The position numbers and the translations under genes were made by a program. Source: Blastococcus saxobsidens (GTDB lineage: Bacteria > Actinomycetota > Actinomycetes > Mycobacteriales > Geodermatophilaceae). Taken from it: DNA of 45,460 nucleotides. Numbering within the stretch: the first letter of the stretch is position 1; the number at the start of each line of letters is the position of its first letter. A model generated the notes under the pieces. That model did not search any database. It had not been told where the DNA came from and worked only from the letters and a program-made list of their open reading frames with translations. Where the stretch lies: NCBI RefSeq assembly GCF_010682065.1, contig NZ_JAAGWG010000035.1, forward strand, positions 1 to 45,460, in the 5' to 3' direction. Positions 24,548 to 33,864 of this stretch are shown piece by piece.

Positions 24548-25651
24548 ATGTCCCGAGAGATCCCCGAGGTCGTCCGCGCCGCCGCCGGTCTGGCGGCAAC
24601 CGTTCTCGACGAGGCGCGCAAGCTGCCCGAGACGCTGCCGGGCCTGCCCGTCCGCGTCATCGGCGTCGCCATGCAGCACGCCATGAAGGTGCAGCAGACC
24701 TACGCCGGGTTCGTCGCCCGCGGCGACGAGCTGCTCACCGGCCTGCGCGGTGACGCGGAGCCCGGGCTGGCCACCTTCGACGAAGACGACGCCGACGACG
24801 GCGCCCCCGCGGCCGGCTTCCGCGACTCGGCGTTCGACCGGGTCACCGACACCGACGTCGCCCCCGTGCTCGCCGCCGCCGCGGACGCTGGCATCGACGT
24901 GGACGACTCGGTCGTCGACTCCGCGGACGCCGTGGCGACCGCGGAGCGCACCGTCGACGCGGTGGCCGAGGACGCCCCGAGCACCGAGGAGGTGCTCGAC
25001 GAGCTGGCCATCGACGAGGCCGTGCCCGAGGTGGCCGACACCGACCCGCTCACCCCCGCGACCGATGCCGCGGCGACCGAGGACGCCGACGCCCTCGAGT
25101 CGGCCCTGCTGGAGTCCGGCGACACCGGCGTCAGCGACCCGAGCGAGGACGGCGCCGCGACGGTGGACGTCATCACCCCCGACGGCGACATCGAGACCGT
25201 GGAGGGCGCCGTCACCGACGAGGGCGTCGCCGCGGTCGAGGCCCCCCAGGACGGCGGGGGCGACGACCAGACCGTCGCCACCACCGACGGTGCCGCCACC
25301 GACGACACCACCGCTGCCGACACCACCGACGGAGGCACGGCCGAGGCCGTCGACGAGAGCGGCAGCCCCGTCGCCGCGGCCACCACGGACGGCGGCACCG
25401 CCACCGACGACACCGCGGATGCCGGTACCCAGGCGCCCGCCACCGAGCCGGTGGACGGCTACGACACCTTCTCCGTCGCCCAGCTCCGCGGCCGGCTGCG
25501 CGGCTACACGCTGAGCACCGTCGCCGACCTGGTCGCCTACGAGGCGGCCAACCAGGCCCGCGAGCCGTACCTGCGGATGCTGCGCAACCGGCTGGAGAAG
25601 CTCGAGGAGCAGGCGGTCGAGAGCAGCCCGCTGGCGCCCCGCGGCATGTGA
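24548..25651 (+). CDS. lipid-droplet-associated-type protein with long acidic linker
   Basis: 367 residues. The N-terminal 75 ([22 protein letters not shown]…[31 protein letters not shown]) and the C-terminal 50 ([51 protein letters not shown]) match proteins annotated lipid droplet-associated in actinobacteria, encoded between ispH and xseA. The 240 residues between are low-complexity, rich in Asp, Ala, Thr, Val and Glu, and strongly acidic. Family members are usually much shorter, so the linker is an expansion. The N-terminal amphipathic helix would bind lipid surfaces. Start ATG 24548 lacks a Shine-Dalgarno and has CACGCT six bases upstream. Confidence 0.7.
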   Translation: MSREIPEVVRAAAGLAATVLDEARKLPETLPGLPVRVIGVAMQHAMKVQQTYAGFVARGDELLTGLRGDAEPGLATFDEDDADDGAPAAGFRDSAFDRVTDTDVAPVLAAAADAGIDVDDSVVDSADAVATAERTVDAVAEDAPSTEEVLDELAIDEAVPEVADTDPLTPATDAAATEDADALESALLESGDTGVSDPSEDGAATVDVITPDGDIETVEGAVTDEGVAAVEAPQDGGGDDQTVATTDGAATDDTTAADTTDGGTAEAVDESGSPVAAATTDGGTATDDTADAGTQAPATEPVDGYDTFSVAQLRGRLRGYTLSTVADLVAYEAANQAREPYLRMLRNRLEKLEEQAVESSPLAPRGM

Positions 25652-25658
25652 TGCCGCC

Positions 25659-25698
25659 CCCCGTCCGCGCGGCCCCCGACCGGGTCGCGCGGACGGGG
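25659..25698. terminator. hairpin terminator
   Basis: CCCCGTCCGCGCG (25659-25671) pairs perfectly with CGCGCGGACGGGG (25686-25698) around a 14-nt loop, just after the stop of the lipid-droplet-type gene. Confidence 0.6.
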
Positions 25699-25739
25699 CC
25701 GTCCAGAGCCATGTCGGCGCCGTCTGACACGCTCGGGCC

Positions 25740-26972
25740 ATGACCGCGCCGTCGTCCTCCGAGTCGCCGTGGCCGGTGCGCACGGTGGCCCGCAAGGTGG
25801 CCGACTGGATCGGCCGGCTGGGCGAGGTGTGGGTCGAGGGCCAGGTCGCCCAGCTCTCCCGCCGCAGCGGCGCGGCGACCGTGTTCCTCACCCTGCGCGA
25901 TCCGGCCGCCGACCTGTCGGTGCCGGTCACCTGCCACCGGGACGTCGCCGAGCGGCCGGGCCTCGAGCTGACCGAGGGCGCCCGTGTCATCGTGCGTGCC
26001 CGGCCGGACTACTACGTCGCCCGCGGGTCCTTCTCGCTGCGGGCCACGGAGATCCGCGCCGTCGGCCTCGGTGAGCTGCTGGCCCGCATCGAGCGGATCC
26101 GCCGGCTGCTCGGCGCCGAAGGACTCTTCGACCCCGCGCGCAAGCGCCCGTTGCCCTTCGCCCCCGCCACGGTCGGCCTGATCACCGGCCGGGACAGCGC
26201 CGCCGAGCGCGACGTCCTGGTCACCGCCCGCCGCCGGTGGCCCGCGGTGCGCTTCACCACCCACCACTGCGTCGTCCAGGGGCCCAACGCCGCGGCGAAC
26301 GTCATCGACGGCCTGCGCCGGCTGGACGCCGACCCCGCCGTGGAGGTCATCGTCCTCGCCCGCGGCGGCGGCTCGGTGGAGGACCTGCTGCCCTTCTCCG
26401 ACGAGGGCCTGGTCCGGGCGATCGCCGCCTGCCGTACGCCCGTGGTCACCGCGGTCGGGCACGAGACCGACACCACGCTGGTCGACCACGTCGCCGACGT
26501 GCGGGCCGCCACCCCGACCGACGCCGCGCACCGCATCGTCCCGGAGATCGGCGAGCAGCGGCGGCTGGTCGACGGTCTGCGCGCCCGCGCCCGCCACCTG
26601 GTGAGCACCCGGCTGGAGCAGCAGGTGCGCTGGCTGGAGTCGGTGCGCACCCGCCCGGCGCTGGCCGACCCCGAACGCCTGCTGCACGGCCGGGAGGACG
26701 ACGTCCTGGCCCTGCGCAGCCGCGCCCGGCGCACCCTCACCCACCGGGTCGAGTCCGCCGAGCAGGACCTCGAGCACGCCCGCGCCCGCGTGGCCGCCCT
26801 CTCCCCCGCCGCGACGCTGGAGCGCGGGTACGCCGTCGTCCAGCGGGCCGACGGCTCGCTGGTGCGCGACCCCGCGGAGGTGGCCGACGACGAGCCGCTG
26901 CGGGTCCGCGTAGCCGGCGGCCGGCTCCCCGTCCGCGTCGACCGCAGCACCGACCAGGAGGACCCCGCATGA
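25740..26972 (+). CDS. xseA: exodeoxyribonuclease VII large subunit
   Basis: 410 residues: an OB-fold nucleic-acid-binding domain (about 10-105, [24 protein letters not shown]), then the catalytic domain ([22 protein letters not shown]…[22 protein letters not shown]…[29 protein letters not shown]) and a C-terminal coiled-coil region ending in the ERGYAVVQ segment. With XseB it forms the single-strand exonuclease VII complex. ATG 25740 has no Shine-Dalgarno; CACGCT lies six bases upstream. The stop overlaps the xseB start (ATGA). Confidence 0.97.
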   Translation: MTAPSSSESPWPVRTVARKVADWIGRLGEVWVEGQVAQLSRRSGAATVFLTLRDPAADLSVPVTCHRDVAERPGLELTEGARVIVRARPDYYVARGSFSLRATEIRAVGLGELLARIERIRRLLGAEGLFDPARKRPLPFAPATVGLITGRDSAAERDVLVTARRRWPAVRFTTHHCVVQGPNAAANVIDGLRRLDADPAVEVIVLARGGGSVEDLLPFSDEGLVRAIAACRTPVVTAVGHETDTTLVDHVADVRAATPTDAAHRIVPEIGEQRRLVDGLRARARHLVSTRLEQQVRWLESVRTRPALADPERLLHGREDDVLALRSRARRTLTHRVESAEQDLEHARARVAALSPAATLERGYAVVQRADGSLVRDPAEVADDEPLRVRVAGGRLPVRVDRSTDQEDPA

Positions 26973-27193
26973 GCAGCACCGACGAGCGCGCCCCGGAGCC
27001 GACCACCACCTACGAGCAGGCGCGCGAGGAGCTGGCCGACGTCGTCCGCCGGCTGGAGGCCGGCGGTCTCACCCTGGAGGAGTCGCTCGCCCTGTGGGAG
27101 CGCGGCGAGGAGCTGGCCACGCTGTGCCAGCACTGGCTGGACCGCGCCCGCGAGCGCCTGGCCGCCGCCGCGCCCCAGGACCAGCCGGAGTAG
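26969..27193 (+). CDS. xseB: exodeoxyribonuclease VII small subunit
   Basis: 74 residues, normal length for XseB, with [38 protein letters not shown] typical of the family. It forms a helical subunit that binds XseA's coiled coil. ATG 26969 overlaps the xseA stop by 4 nt and has GGAGG upstream inside xseA, so the subunits are translationally coupled. Confidence 0.97.
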   Translation: MSSTDERAPEPTTTYEQAREELADVVRRLEAGGLTLEESLALWERGEELATLCQHWLDRARERLAAAAPQDQPE

Positions 27194-27228
27194 TCGCCGA
27201 CCAGCCGGGGTCGTCGGGACCCGGGTCG

Positions 27229-27858
27229 TCAGGAGCCGGCGTACGGCCGCACCGCGGCGGCCACCGTCTCCAGCTCCCCGTCGGTCGCGGACCCGCTGAC
27301 CACCACAGTCACGCCCTCCTCGACCCGCGACAGGGCGGTCTCGCCCCGTCCGGTGGTCGACCGGGTCCACTCCTCGCCCGCCAGCTCGACGGTCCCCTCC
27401 GCGGTGGCGCCCTCGAGCACCTCGCGCACCGGCTCGGCCCCGGCGAAGTCGCTGACGGCGAACCCGGCGAACGCGTCCGACGGCGTCACGTAGCCGATCT
27501 CCAACGCCACCGGGCCACCCTCGGGCGCGGAGCCGGCGTCGGTCCGGGCGCTGGTGGGCCGGTACCCGTCGGCCAGGCCGGTGGGCACCAGCAGCGTGTA
27601 GCCGGCGCGCGCGTCGGCCGCGCGGATCGTGCCGGTCGGGTCGACCTCGCGCACCGGGTCCACCGAGTTCTGCCGGAACGCCGTCCAGCCCACGATGACC
27701 AGGCAGATCAGCACCAGCGGGAGCAGCGACCGCAGCATGTTGGCCGCGCTCATCCGGTTCGCCCGCTCCACCGCCGACGGCGCCGGCGGGGGCAGCTCGC
27801 TCCCGGCCGCGTCGTCGGGGCGCTGGGGACGCTGGCTCGTCGGGCCGATTGCGGTCAT
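27229..27858 (-). CDS. DUF4245 membrane-anchored protein
   Basis: 209 residues: a disordered Pro-rich N-terminus, one membrane segment (about 44-61, LLPLVLICLVIVGWTAF), then an extracytoplasmic domain (YTLLVPTGLADGYRPTSAR…VALEIGYVTPSDAFAGFAVSD…VVVSGSATDGELETVAAAVRPY) characteristic of DUF4245. It is found next to glpX in many actinobacteria. Function unknown. ATG 27858 was chosen over an upstream frame because the longer N-terminus is not protein-like and would cross the divergent promoter. It is divergent from glpX. Confidence 0.8.
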   Translation of the reverse strand: MTAIGPTSQRPQRPDDAAGSELPPPAPSAVERANRMSAANMLRSLLPLVLICLVIVGWTAFRQNSVDPVREVDPTGTIRAADARAGYTLLVPTGLADGYRPTSARTDAGSAPEGGPVALEIGYVTPSDAFAGFAVSDFAGAEPVREVLEGATAEGTVELAGEEWTRSTTGRGETALSRVEEGVTVVVSGSATDGELETVAAAVRPYAGS

Positions 27859-27863
27859 GCCCC

Positions 27864-27870
27864 TAGGATC
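27864..27870. promoter_or_regulatory. overlapping divergent -10 boxes (DUF4245 / glpX)
   Basis: TAGGAT (27864-27869, plus) is a candidate -10 box for glpX. The complementary strand reads GATCCT (27870-27865), placed exactly six bases before the DUF4245 ATG. The two boxes share the same DNA, so the genes would compete for polymerase. Confidence 0.4.
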
Positions 27871-27977
27871 GCAGGCAATCTCTCTCTCCGGCTTCGCCGC
27901 CCACGGCTCCGTCCCGGGCCCCGCCCTTTGAGCTCGCGAAGGGTGGGGAAGGACGGGGTCCAACTCCTGGAGGACCC

Positions 27978-29042
27978 GTGTCGCTGCCCGTCCCCGAAAG
28001 TCCCCTCCCCTCCACGACCGCCGGGCGGAGCTTCAGCACCGACCGTCCCGCCCCCGACCGCAACCTGGCGCTCGAGCTGGTGCGCGTCACCGAGGCAGCC
28101 GCCATGGCCGCCGGCCGCTGGGTGGGCCGAGGCGACAAGAACGGCGGCGACGGCGCGGCCGTCGACGCCATGCGCGCGCTGATCGGCACGGTCCGCATGA
28201 ACGGCGTCGTCGTCATCGGGGAGGGCGAGAAGGACGAGGCGCCCATGCTCTACAACGGCGAGCAGGTCGGTGACGGCCAGGGCATCGACTGCGACGTCGC
28301 GGTCGACCCGATCGACGGCACCACGCTGATGGCCAAGGGCATGCCCAACGCCATCGCCGTCATGGCCGTGGCCGAGCGGGGCGCCATGTACGACCCGTCG
28401 GCGGTCTTCTACATGGAGAAGCTGGCCACCGGCCCCGCCGCCGCCGACGTTGTCGACATCACCGTCCCGGTCGCCGAGAACATCCGCCGCATCGCGAAGG
28501 CCAAGAAGGGCTCCGTCGGCGACGTCACCGTCTGCATCCTGGACCGCCCGCGGCACGAGCAGCTGGTGCACGAGGTCCGCGAGGCCGGCGCCCGCATCAA
28601 GTTCATCACCGACGGCGACGTCGCCGGCGCGATCGCCGCGGCCCGCGAGGGCACCGGCGTCGACCTGCTGCTGGGCATCGGCGGCACCCCGGAGGGGATC
28701 ATCGCCGCCTGCGCGCTCAAGTGCATGGGCGGTGCGCTGCAGGGCCGGCTCTGGCCGAAGGACGACGACGAGCGGCAGAAGGCGCTCGACGCCGGCCACG
28801 ACCTCGACCGCGTGCTGCACATCGACGACCTGGTGCGCGGCGACGTGTTCTTCGTGGCCACCGGCATCACCGACGGCGAACTGCTCCGCGGCGTCCGCTA
28901 CAGCGCCGGCGGCTGCACCACGCAGTCCCTGGTCATGCGCTCCCGGTCGGGCACCATCCGCTCGATCGACAGCCTGCACTCGCTGCAGAAGCTGCGCGCC
29001 TACTCCGCGGTGCCCTTCGACCGGAACGACGACGAGGGCTGA
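27978..29042 (+). CDS. glpX: class II fructose-1,6-bisphosphatase
   Basis: 354 residues. Metal- and substrate-binding motifs of GlpX are clear: [47 protein letters not shown] and [24 protein letters not shown]. It converts fructose-1,6-bisphosphate to fructose-6-phosphate in gluconeogenesis and is the main FBPase of many actinobacteria. The start is GTG 27978 with GGAGG at 27969-27973. An extra N-terminal 25 residues precede the core. A leader of about 100 nt separates it from the candidate -10 box. Confidence 0.96.
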   Translation: MSLPVPESPLPSTTAGRSFSTDRPAPDRNLALELVRVTEAAAMAAGRWVGRGDKNGGDGAAVDAMRALIGTVRMNGVVVIGEGEKDEAPMLYNGEQVGDGQGIDCDVAVDPIDGTTLMAKGMPNAIAVMAVAERGAMYDPSAVFYMEKLATGPAAADVVDITVPVAENIRRIAKAKKGSVGDVTVCILDRPRHEQLVHEVREAGARIKFITDGDVAGAIAAAREGTGVDLLLGIGGTPEGIIAACALKCMGGALQGRLWPKDDDERQKALDAGHDLDRVLHIDDLVRGDVFFVATGITDGELLRGVRYSAGGCTTQSLVMRSRSGTIRSIDSLHSLQKLRAYSAVPFDRNDDEG

Positions 29043-29080
29043 CGCCCACCACCACGCCCTGCATCACGAGCCCGGCGCGC

Positions 29081-29113
29081 GAGGGGGTCCGGCCGTCCTG
29101 GCCGGGCCCCCTC
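29081..29113. terminator. glpX terminator hairpin
   Basis: A 14-bp stem (GAGGGGGTCCGGCC with GGCCGGGCCCCCTC, one G-U pair) around a GTCCT loop lies between glpX and the converging DUF1707 gene. Confidence 0.7.
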
Positions 29114-29118
29114 CGTCG

Positions 29119-29748
29119 TCACCCGGGCAGGCCCGGCGGAGGTGTCCCCCCGCGGCGGTCCAGCCGGTCGATCACCGACCGCCAGCGGCTGGCCGAGACG
29201 CCCGGGGTCAGGCTGCGCAGCCGCAGGTTCCCGAAGACGCTGCGGGCGTGCACGGTGACCCGGGGCGTGCCGGCCAGCCGCGGCACCGACGCCAGCTCCA
29301 CCCGGCGGTTGCCGAACACGGTGCTGCCCTCGAGCAGCGCGTCGACCCCCTCGGACACGATCACCTCGACGTCGCCGAACACCGACGACAGGTGCAGCTC
29401 CACCTCAGGGACGTCGGTGCGCAGCCCGCGCAGGTCGATCCGCACGTCCCCGAAGACGGAGGCGATCCGCCGGGGCGGCAGGTTCGGCCCGGCGAGCCGG
29501 ACGTCGCCGAACACGTCCCGCACCGACTCCGGGGCGCGGGCGCCGACCATCTCCGGCTGCACCGGGAGGTCGGCGGCGAGCCGGTCGAGGTCGGCGGTGC
29601 TGACGGCCGCGTAGGCCGCCTCCGCCCGCTGGGCGAACTCGTCGAGGTCCAGCCGGCCCTCGCCGACGGCCGCCTGCAGCCGGAGGACGACGGCCTCCCG
29701 CTCGGCGTCCGAGGCGCGGACGACGGGCGTCCGGTCGTCGTCTGTCAC
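29119..29748 (-). CDS. DUF1707 protein with LiaF-like beta repeats
   Basis: 209 residues. The N-terminal DUF1707 domain (about 10-60, VRASDAEREAVVLRLQAAVGEGRLDLDEFAQRAEAAYAA) is followed by a beta-helix-like region of repeated V-F-G-D/N-V/R motifs (SVRDVFGDVRL, ASVFGDVRIDL, SSVFGDVEVIV, STVFGNRRVEL, RSVFGNLRLRS), as in LiaF/cell-wall-stress proteins. No membrane helix is present, so it is probably cytoplasmic or peripheral. GTG 29748 has TAGCGT seven bases upstream and no Shine-Dalgarno, suggesting a leaderless transcript. Confidence 0.85.
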   Translation of the reverse strand: MTDDDRTPVVRASDAEREAVVLRLQAAVGEGRLDLDEFAQRAEAAYAAVSTADLDRLAADLPVQPEMVGARAPESVRDVFGDVRLAGPNLPPRRIASVFGDVRIDLRGLRTDVPEVELHLSSVFGDVEVIVSEGVDALLEGSTVFGNRRVELASVPRLAGTPRVTVHARSVFGNLRLRSLTPGVSASRWRSVIDRLDRRGGTPPPGLPG

Positions 29749-29755
29749 GCGGCCG

Positions 29756-29761
29756 ACGCTA
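29756..29761 (-). promoter_or_regulatory. predicted -10 box of the DUF1707 gene, leaderless start
   Basis: On the minus strand TAGCGT is followed by seven bases (CGGCCGC) and GTG 29748. Confidence 0.45.
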
Positions 29762-29807
29762 GCCGACCGGCGGGGCGGCGAGCGGGCCCGCCGCCCCGCC
29801 GGTCAGG

Positions 29808-30476
29808 TCACTCCAGCTCGGTGCAGGCGGGGACGGTGAACTCCTTGACCCGGCCGCCGCAGGTGCTCGCGTACTCCTCGTAGGCCGACAGCGGGGGCGA
29901 CTCGTACATCAGGTCGTCGCAGGCCTGCAGGTCGCCCTCGAAGCAGCTCTGGGCGTAGGCGTCGAGCTCCCCGTCGGGCCCGAGGTCCTCCGGCGCGACC
30001 GGCGGGAACTGCTCGACGTCCTCCGACGGCCCCCCGGCGTACCAGCCCATGCCCTCCTCGCCGAGCATGCCGCCCATGAGGGCGTCCATCGACTCCTGGT
30101 TGCCCTCGACCATGCCGTCGCGCACGCCCTCGGCGATCGCGGGCGTCATCTCCTCGGCCATCGTGCGGCCGATGTCCTCGGCGCTGCCGATGAAGACCGC
30201 GCTCACCAGGAGGGTCGCCGCGACGGCGCCCGCGGCCACCCCGGCCAGCGCCGTCCCGGCGAGCACCCAGCGGGTCCGGCCGGACGCGCTCGCCGGGGCC
30301 GCCGGCGCGGCGGCCGGCGCGGGGGCGGGCGATCCCCAGGCAGGAGTGGTGGCGGCCCAGTCGGGGGTGACCTGACCCCCGGGGGCGGGCCAGGAGGAAT
30401 CCGGGCCCGGCCAGCCGGGAGCCGGCCGCCCCGGCGCGGAGGTGGTGCCGTCGGGGTTCTGCGGCGGCTGGGACAT
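29808..30476 (-). CDS. membrane-anchored protein with Cys-containing C-terminal domain
   Basis: 222 residues: a disordered Pro/Ala/Gly-rich N-terminus (1-65), one membrane helix (about 69-92, [25 protein letters not shown]), a helical Met/Glu/Gly-rich stretch, and a C-terminal domain with four cysteines ([18 protein letters not shown]…YASTCGGRV…PACTELE). This motif recurs in actinobacterial secreted or anchored proteins of unknown function. GAGGAGGG precedes ATG 30476. It is divergent from fumC. Confidence 0.7.
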   Translation of the reverse strand: MSQPPQNPDGTTSAPGRPAPGWPGPDSSWPAPGGQVTPDWAATTPAWGSPAPAPAAAPAAPASASGRTRWVLAGTALAGVAAGAVAATLLVSAVFIGSAEDIGRTMAEEMTPAIAEGVRDGMVEGNQESMDALMGGMLGEEGMGWYAGGPSEDVEQFPPVAPEDLGPDGELDAYAQSCFEGDLQACDDLMYESPPLSAYEEYASTCGGRVKEFTVPACTELE

Positions 30477-30594
30477 GGGGCCCTCCTCGGGGCTCGTGCC
30501 GGGGGCACGCGGATCGACCGAACGCCACCGGCGCTCGACGCCCTCCTCGGCGTACCGCGCGCGGGGCGGAACCGACTCCTCCCCCAGGGGTGTC

Positions 30595-30600
30595 TAGGGT
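30595..30600 (+). promoter_or_regulatory. candidate -10 box of fumC
   Basis: TAGGGT, about 45 bp before the fumC GTG; it would give a leader of roughly 38 nt containing the GGGAG ribosome-binding site. Confidence 0.35.
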
Positions 30601-30644
30601 CCCGTGCGGAGCACCGTCACCATCCACACCACCGGGAGCACAGC

Positions 30645-32075
30645 GTGGCCCAGCAGAACGACGCCGCCCAGGGCGGCAGCGGTCAGGACAGCACCGACTT
30701 CCGCATCGAGCACGACTCCATGGGGGAGGTCCGGGTCCCCTCCTGGGCCAAGTGGCGGGCGCAGACCCAGCGCGCCGTGGAGAACTTCCCGATCTCCGGC
30801 ACCCCGATCGAGCGCGAGCTGATCGGCGCACTGGCCGCCATCAAGGGCGCGGCCGCCACCGTCAACGCCGACCTGGGGGTCCTCGACCGGTCGATCGCCG
30901 ACGCCGTCACCGAGGCCGCCGCGACCGTGGCCCGCGGCGACTGGGACGACCACTTCCCCATCGACGTCTTCCAGACCGGCTCGGGGACGTCGAGCAACAT
31001 GAACACCAACGAGGTCATCGCCTCGCTGGCCACCGAGTCCCTCGGCGCGCCGGTGCACCCGAACGACCACGTGAACGCCTCGCAGTCGTCCAACGACGTC
31101 TTCCCGTCGGCGATCCACATCGCCGCCACCCGTGCCATCGTCGTCACCCTGATCCCGGCGCTCCGCCACCTCGAGGCCTCGCTCACCCGCAAGGCCGAGG
31201 AGTTCGCCCAGGTCGTGAAGAGCGGCCGCACCCACCTGATGGACGCCACCCCGGTCACCCTGGGCCAGGAGTTCGGCGGGTACGCCGCCGCCGTCCGCTA
31301 CGGGGTGGAGCGCCTGGAGGCCTCCCTCCCCCGCATCGGCGAGCTGCCCCTCGGCGGCACGGCGGTCGGCACCGGCATCAACACCCCGCCCGGGTTCGCC
31401 GCGGCGATCATCGAGAAGCTGGCCGCGCAGCTGGACCTGCCGCTGTCGGAGGCCCGCGACCACTTCGAGGCGCAGAGCTCCCGCGACGCGCTGGTGGAGG
31501 GCTCCGGCCAGCTGAAGACCATCGCCGTCGGGCTGATCAAGATCGCCAACGACCTGCGCTGGATGGGGTCGGGCCCGCGCACCGGGCTGGGCGAGATCCA
31601 GCTGCCCGACCTGCAGCCGGGCAGCTCGATCATGCCGGGCAAGGTGAACCCGGTGATCCCCGAGGCGGTCATCCAGGTGGGCGCCCAGGTCATCGGCAAC
31701 GACGCGGCGGTCACCTACGCCGGCACCACCGGTGTCTTCGAACTCAACGTGACCCTGCCGCTCATGGCCCGCAACGTGCTGGAGTCCATCCGGCTGCTGG
31801 CCAACGTCAGCCGGCTGCTGGCCGACCGCTGCGTCGAGGGCATCGTGGCCAACGTCGAGCAGTGCCGGACCTACGCCGAGTCCTCCCCCTCGATCGTCAC
31901 GCCGCTGAACAAGTACATCGGCTACGAGGAGGCGGCGAAGGTCGCCAAGCAGTCGCTGGCCGAGCAGAAGACCATCCGCCAGGTCGTGGTCGAGCGCGGC
32001 TACGTCGAGCAGGGGAAGCTCACCGAGCAGCAGCTCGACGAGGCGCTCGACGTCCTCTCCATGACCCACCCCTGA
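30645..32075 (+). CDS. fumC: class II fumarate hydratase
   Basis: 476 residues, normal length. The superfamily signature [11 protein letters not shown] is at 326-336, with the substrate-site motifs [28 protein letters not shown] and [18 protein letters not shown]. It interconverts fumarate and malate in the TCA cycle and needs no iron-sulfur cluster. The start is GTG 30645, with GGGAG upstream. A strong terminator hairpin follows. Confidence 0.97.
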   Translation: MAQQNDAAQGGSGQDSTDFRIEHDSMGEVRVPSWAKWRAQTQRAVENFPISGTPIERELIGALAAIKGAAATVNADLGVLDRSIADAVTEAAATVARGDWDDHFPIDVFQTGSGTSSNMNTNEVIASLATESLGAPVHPNDHVNASQSSNDVFPSAIHIAATRAIVVTLIPALRHLEASLTRKAEEFAQVVKSGRTHLMDATPVTLGQEFGGYAAAVRYGVERLEASLPRIGELPLGGTAVGTGINTPPGFAAAIIEKLAAQLDLPLSEARDHFEAQSSRDALVEGSGQLKTIAVGLIKIANDLRWMGSGPRTGLGEIQLPDLQPGSSIMPGKVNPVIPEAVIQVGAQVIGNDAAVTYAGTTGVFELNVTLPLMARNVLESIRLLANVSRLLADRCVEGIVANVEQCRTYAESSPSIVTPLNKYIGYEEAAKVAKQSLAEQKTIRQVVVERGYVEQGKLTEQQLDEALDVLSMTHP

Positions 32076-32082
32076 GCAGGGT

Positions 32083-32117
32083 CCGGGCGGTGCGGGGCGC
32101 TCCCCCGCACCGCCCGG
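32083..32117. terminator. fumC terminator hairpin
   Basis: A perfect 15-bp stem (CCGGGCGGTGCGGGG with CCCCGCACCGCCCGG) around CGCTC, starting 8 bases after the fumC stop. Confidence 0.8.
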
Positions 32118-32158
32118 GACACGGTCCGCGCCGGCCCGGTGCGCCGGTCCGGCCGGTG

Positions 32159-32164
32159 TAGGTT
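32159..32164 (+). promoter_or_regulatory. predicted -10 box, leaderless start
   Basis: TAGGTT is followed by CTCCCG and then GTG 32171; there is no Shine-Dalgarno. Confidence 0.5.
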
Positions 32165-32170
32165 CTCCCG

Positions 32171-33142
32171 GTGCCGACCGGCCGCGGCGAGGACGCCGCC
32201 CTGCCGATGCAGTGGGACAAGCTCGGCCTGGTCTGGACCGCCCCCGAGGGCAGCGGGCTCAGCGGAGCGCTGCAGCCCACCCCCGTGGTGCTGGGCGACC
32301 GCATCCGCGTCTTCACCGGCTGCCGCGACGCCGGCGGCGCGAGCAGCGTCTGGTGGGTCGACCTCGACGCGGAGGACCCCACCCGCGTCGTCGGCGAGGC
32401 CCGCACGCCCGCCCTGGTCGCCGGCCCCGAGGGGACCTTCGACGCCGCCGGGGTCGTCCCGTGCGCCGTCGCCCCCGTGGGCGGCACGCTGCGCCTGTAC
32501 TACGCGGGCTACCAACCGCCCGCCTCCCCTGCCGAGCGGTTCCGCGTCTTCTCCGGGGTCGCGACCGCCCCGGCCCCCGATCCGGCGAGCTTCACCCGGC
32601 TGCGCGCCGAGCCGCTGCTGCGCACGAGCGCCGACGAGCGGCTGTTCCGCGTCGTCCACTCGCTGGCCCGCCTGGACGACGGCACCTGGCGGTGCTGGTA
32701 CGGCGCCGGGCACGAGTTCCGGCAGGGCCGCACCAAGCTGCTGCCGGTCTACGACATCCGCCAGATGGACTCCCCCGACGGGCTGGAGTTCCCCGACGCC
32801 GGCTCCGTCGCGGTCCCCCTCGGAACACCGGAGGAGCACCGAGTGGGGCGGCCCTACGTCGTGCGCCACGACGGCGGCTGGCGGATGTTCTTCGGCGCCG
32901 GCACCGAGGACACCACCTACCGCCTCACCTTCGCCGACTCCGCCGACGGCACCTCGTGGCGGCGGCACGACGGCCTGCTCGGTCTCGACGTCGGCCCGTC
33001 CGGGTGGGACGCCGAGATGGTGGCCTACCCGGCCGTCGTGACCACAGGTGCCGGGACGTTCCTGCTCTACAACGGCAACGGCTACGGCCGGGACGGGTTC
33101 GGCGTCGCCGTCCTCCACCGGTCGTTGACGCTGATGCCCTGA
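32171..33142 (+). CDS. five-bladed beta-propeller glycosidase-like protein
   Basis: 323 residues from GTG 32171, predicted cytoplasmic (no signal peptide). Repeated blade-like segments (QPTPVVLGDRIRVFTGCRD, AVAPVGGTLRLYYAGYQ, SLARLDDGTWRCWYGAGHE, PYVVRHDGGWRMFFGAGTED, PAVVTTGAGTFLLYNGNGYG) fit the GH32/GH43/GH130-like propeller fold. Such proteins occur in polysaccharide clusters, where some act on glycans and some only bind. It heads a probable operon with the acetyltransferase gene 14 bp downstream. Catalytic residues were not assigned, so enzymatic activity is uncertain. Confidence 0.65.
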   Translation: MPTGRGEDAALPMQWDKLGLVWTAPEGSGLSGALQPTPVVLGDRIRVFTGCRDAGGASSVWWVDLDAEDPTRVVGEARTPALVAGPEGTFDAAGVVPCAVAPVGGTLRLYYAGYQPPASPAERFRVFSGVATAPAPDPASFTRLRAEPLLRTSADERLFRVVHSLARLDDGTWRCWYGAGHEFRQGRTKLLPVYDIRQMDSPDGLEFPDAGSVAVPLGTPEEHRVGRPYVVRHDGGWRMFFGAGTEDTTYRLTFADSADGTSWRRHDGLLGLDVGPSGWDAEMVAYPAVVTTGAGTFLLYNGNGYGRDGFGVAVLHRSLTLMP

Positions 33143-33156
33143 ACCACGGAGGACCC

Positions 33157-33852
33157 GTGACCGACCGCACGAAGCCGATCGTCATCGTCGGAGCCGGCGA
33201 GACCGCCGACATCGCCTACGAGTACTTCACCGTCGACTCCGACCGCGAGGTCGTCGCCTTCGCCGTCGAGCGCCAGTACCTCCCGGCCGACGGCGAGGGC
33301 CACGACGGCCTGCCGTTCGTCGCGCTCGAGGACCTCACCGAGACCCACCCGCCGGCGCAGGTGGACACGTTCGTCGCGCTGTCCTCGACCTGGCTCAACC
33401 GGGCCCGGGCGCGACTGTTCCGGCTGGTGAAGGAGCAGGGCTACACCTGCGCCTCGTTCGTGAGCCCGCACGCCTTCGTGTGGCGCAACGTCACGATCGG
33501 CGAGAACGCGTTCGTCTTCGAGAACAACGTGCTGCAGCACCGGGTGGCCGTCGGCGACAACACGATCCTCTGGAGCGGCAACCACATCGGGCACCAGACG
33601 GTCATCGAGGACCACGTGTTCGTGTCCTCGCACGTGGTCGTCTCCGGCTTCTGCCGGATCGGCTCCTCGTCGTTCATCGGCGTCAACACCTCGGTCGCCG
33701 ACAACGTCACCATCGGCGCGGACAGCGTCGTGGGCGCCGGCGCGGTGGTGGTGAAGGACCTGGCGCCGCGCGGCGTCTACGTCGGCAGCCCGGCCAAGCC
33801 CACCGGCGGCGACCCGTTCGACTCCTTCAAGGTGCCCGCCGAGTTCCGCTGA
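33157..33852 (+). CDS. PglD/NeuD-type sugar acyltransferase
   Basis: 231 residues. An N-terminal nucleotide-sugar-binding Rossmann-like domain (1-80, PIVIVGAGETADIAYEYF) is followed by a left-handed beta-helix of hexapeptide repeats (about 105-215, NVTIGENAFVFENNVLQHRVAVGDNTILWSGNHIGH…). His residues of the NHIGHQTVIEDH region are where the catalytic base lies in PglD. It would acetylate an amino group or hydroxyl on a nucleotide sugar. The start is GTG 33157 with GGAGG at 33148-33152. It is near the QdtA/FdtA-like and aminotransferase genes, so it may acetylate the 3-amino sugar made by them. Confidence 0.85.
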   Translation: MTDRTKPIVIVGAGETADIAYEYFTVDSDREVVAFAVERQYLPADGEGHDGLPFVALEDLTETHPPAQVDTFVALSSTWLNRARARLFRLVKEQGYTCASFVSPHAFVWRNVTIGENAFVFENNVLQHRVAVGDNTILWSGNHIGHQTVIEDHVFVSSHVVVSGFCRIGSSSFIGVNTSVADNVTIGADSVVGAGAVVVKDLAPRGVYVGSPAKPTGGDPFDSFKVPAEFR

Positions 33853-33864
33853 CGCGGCGGCCGG

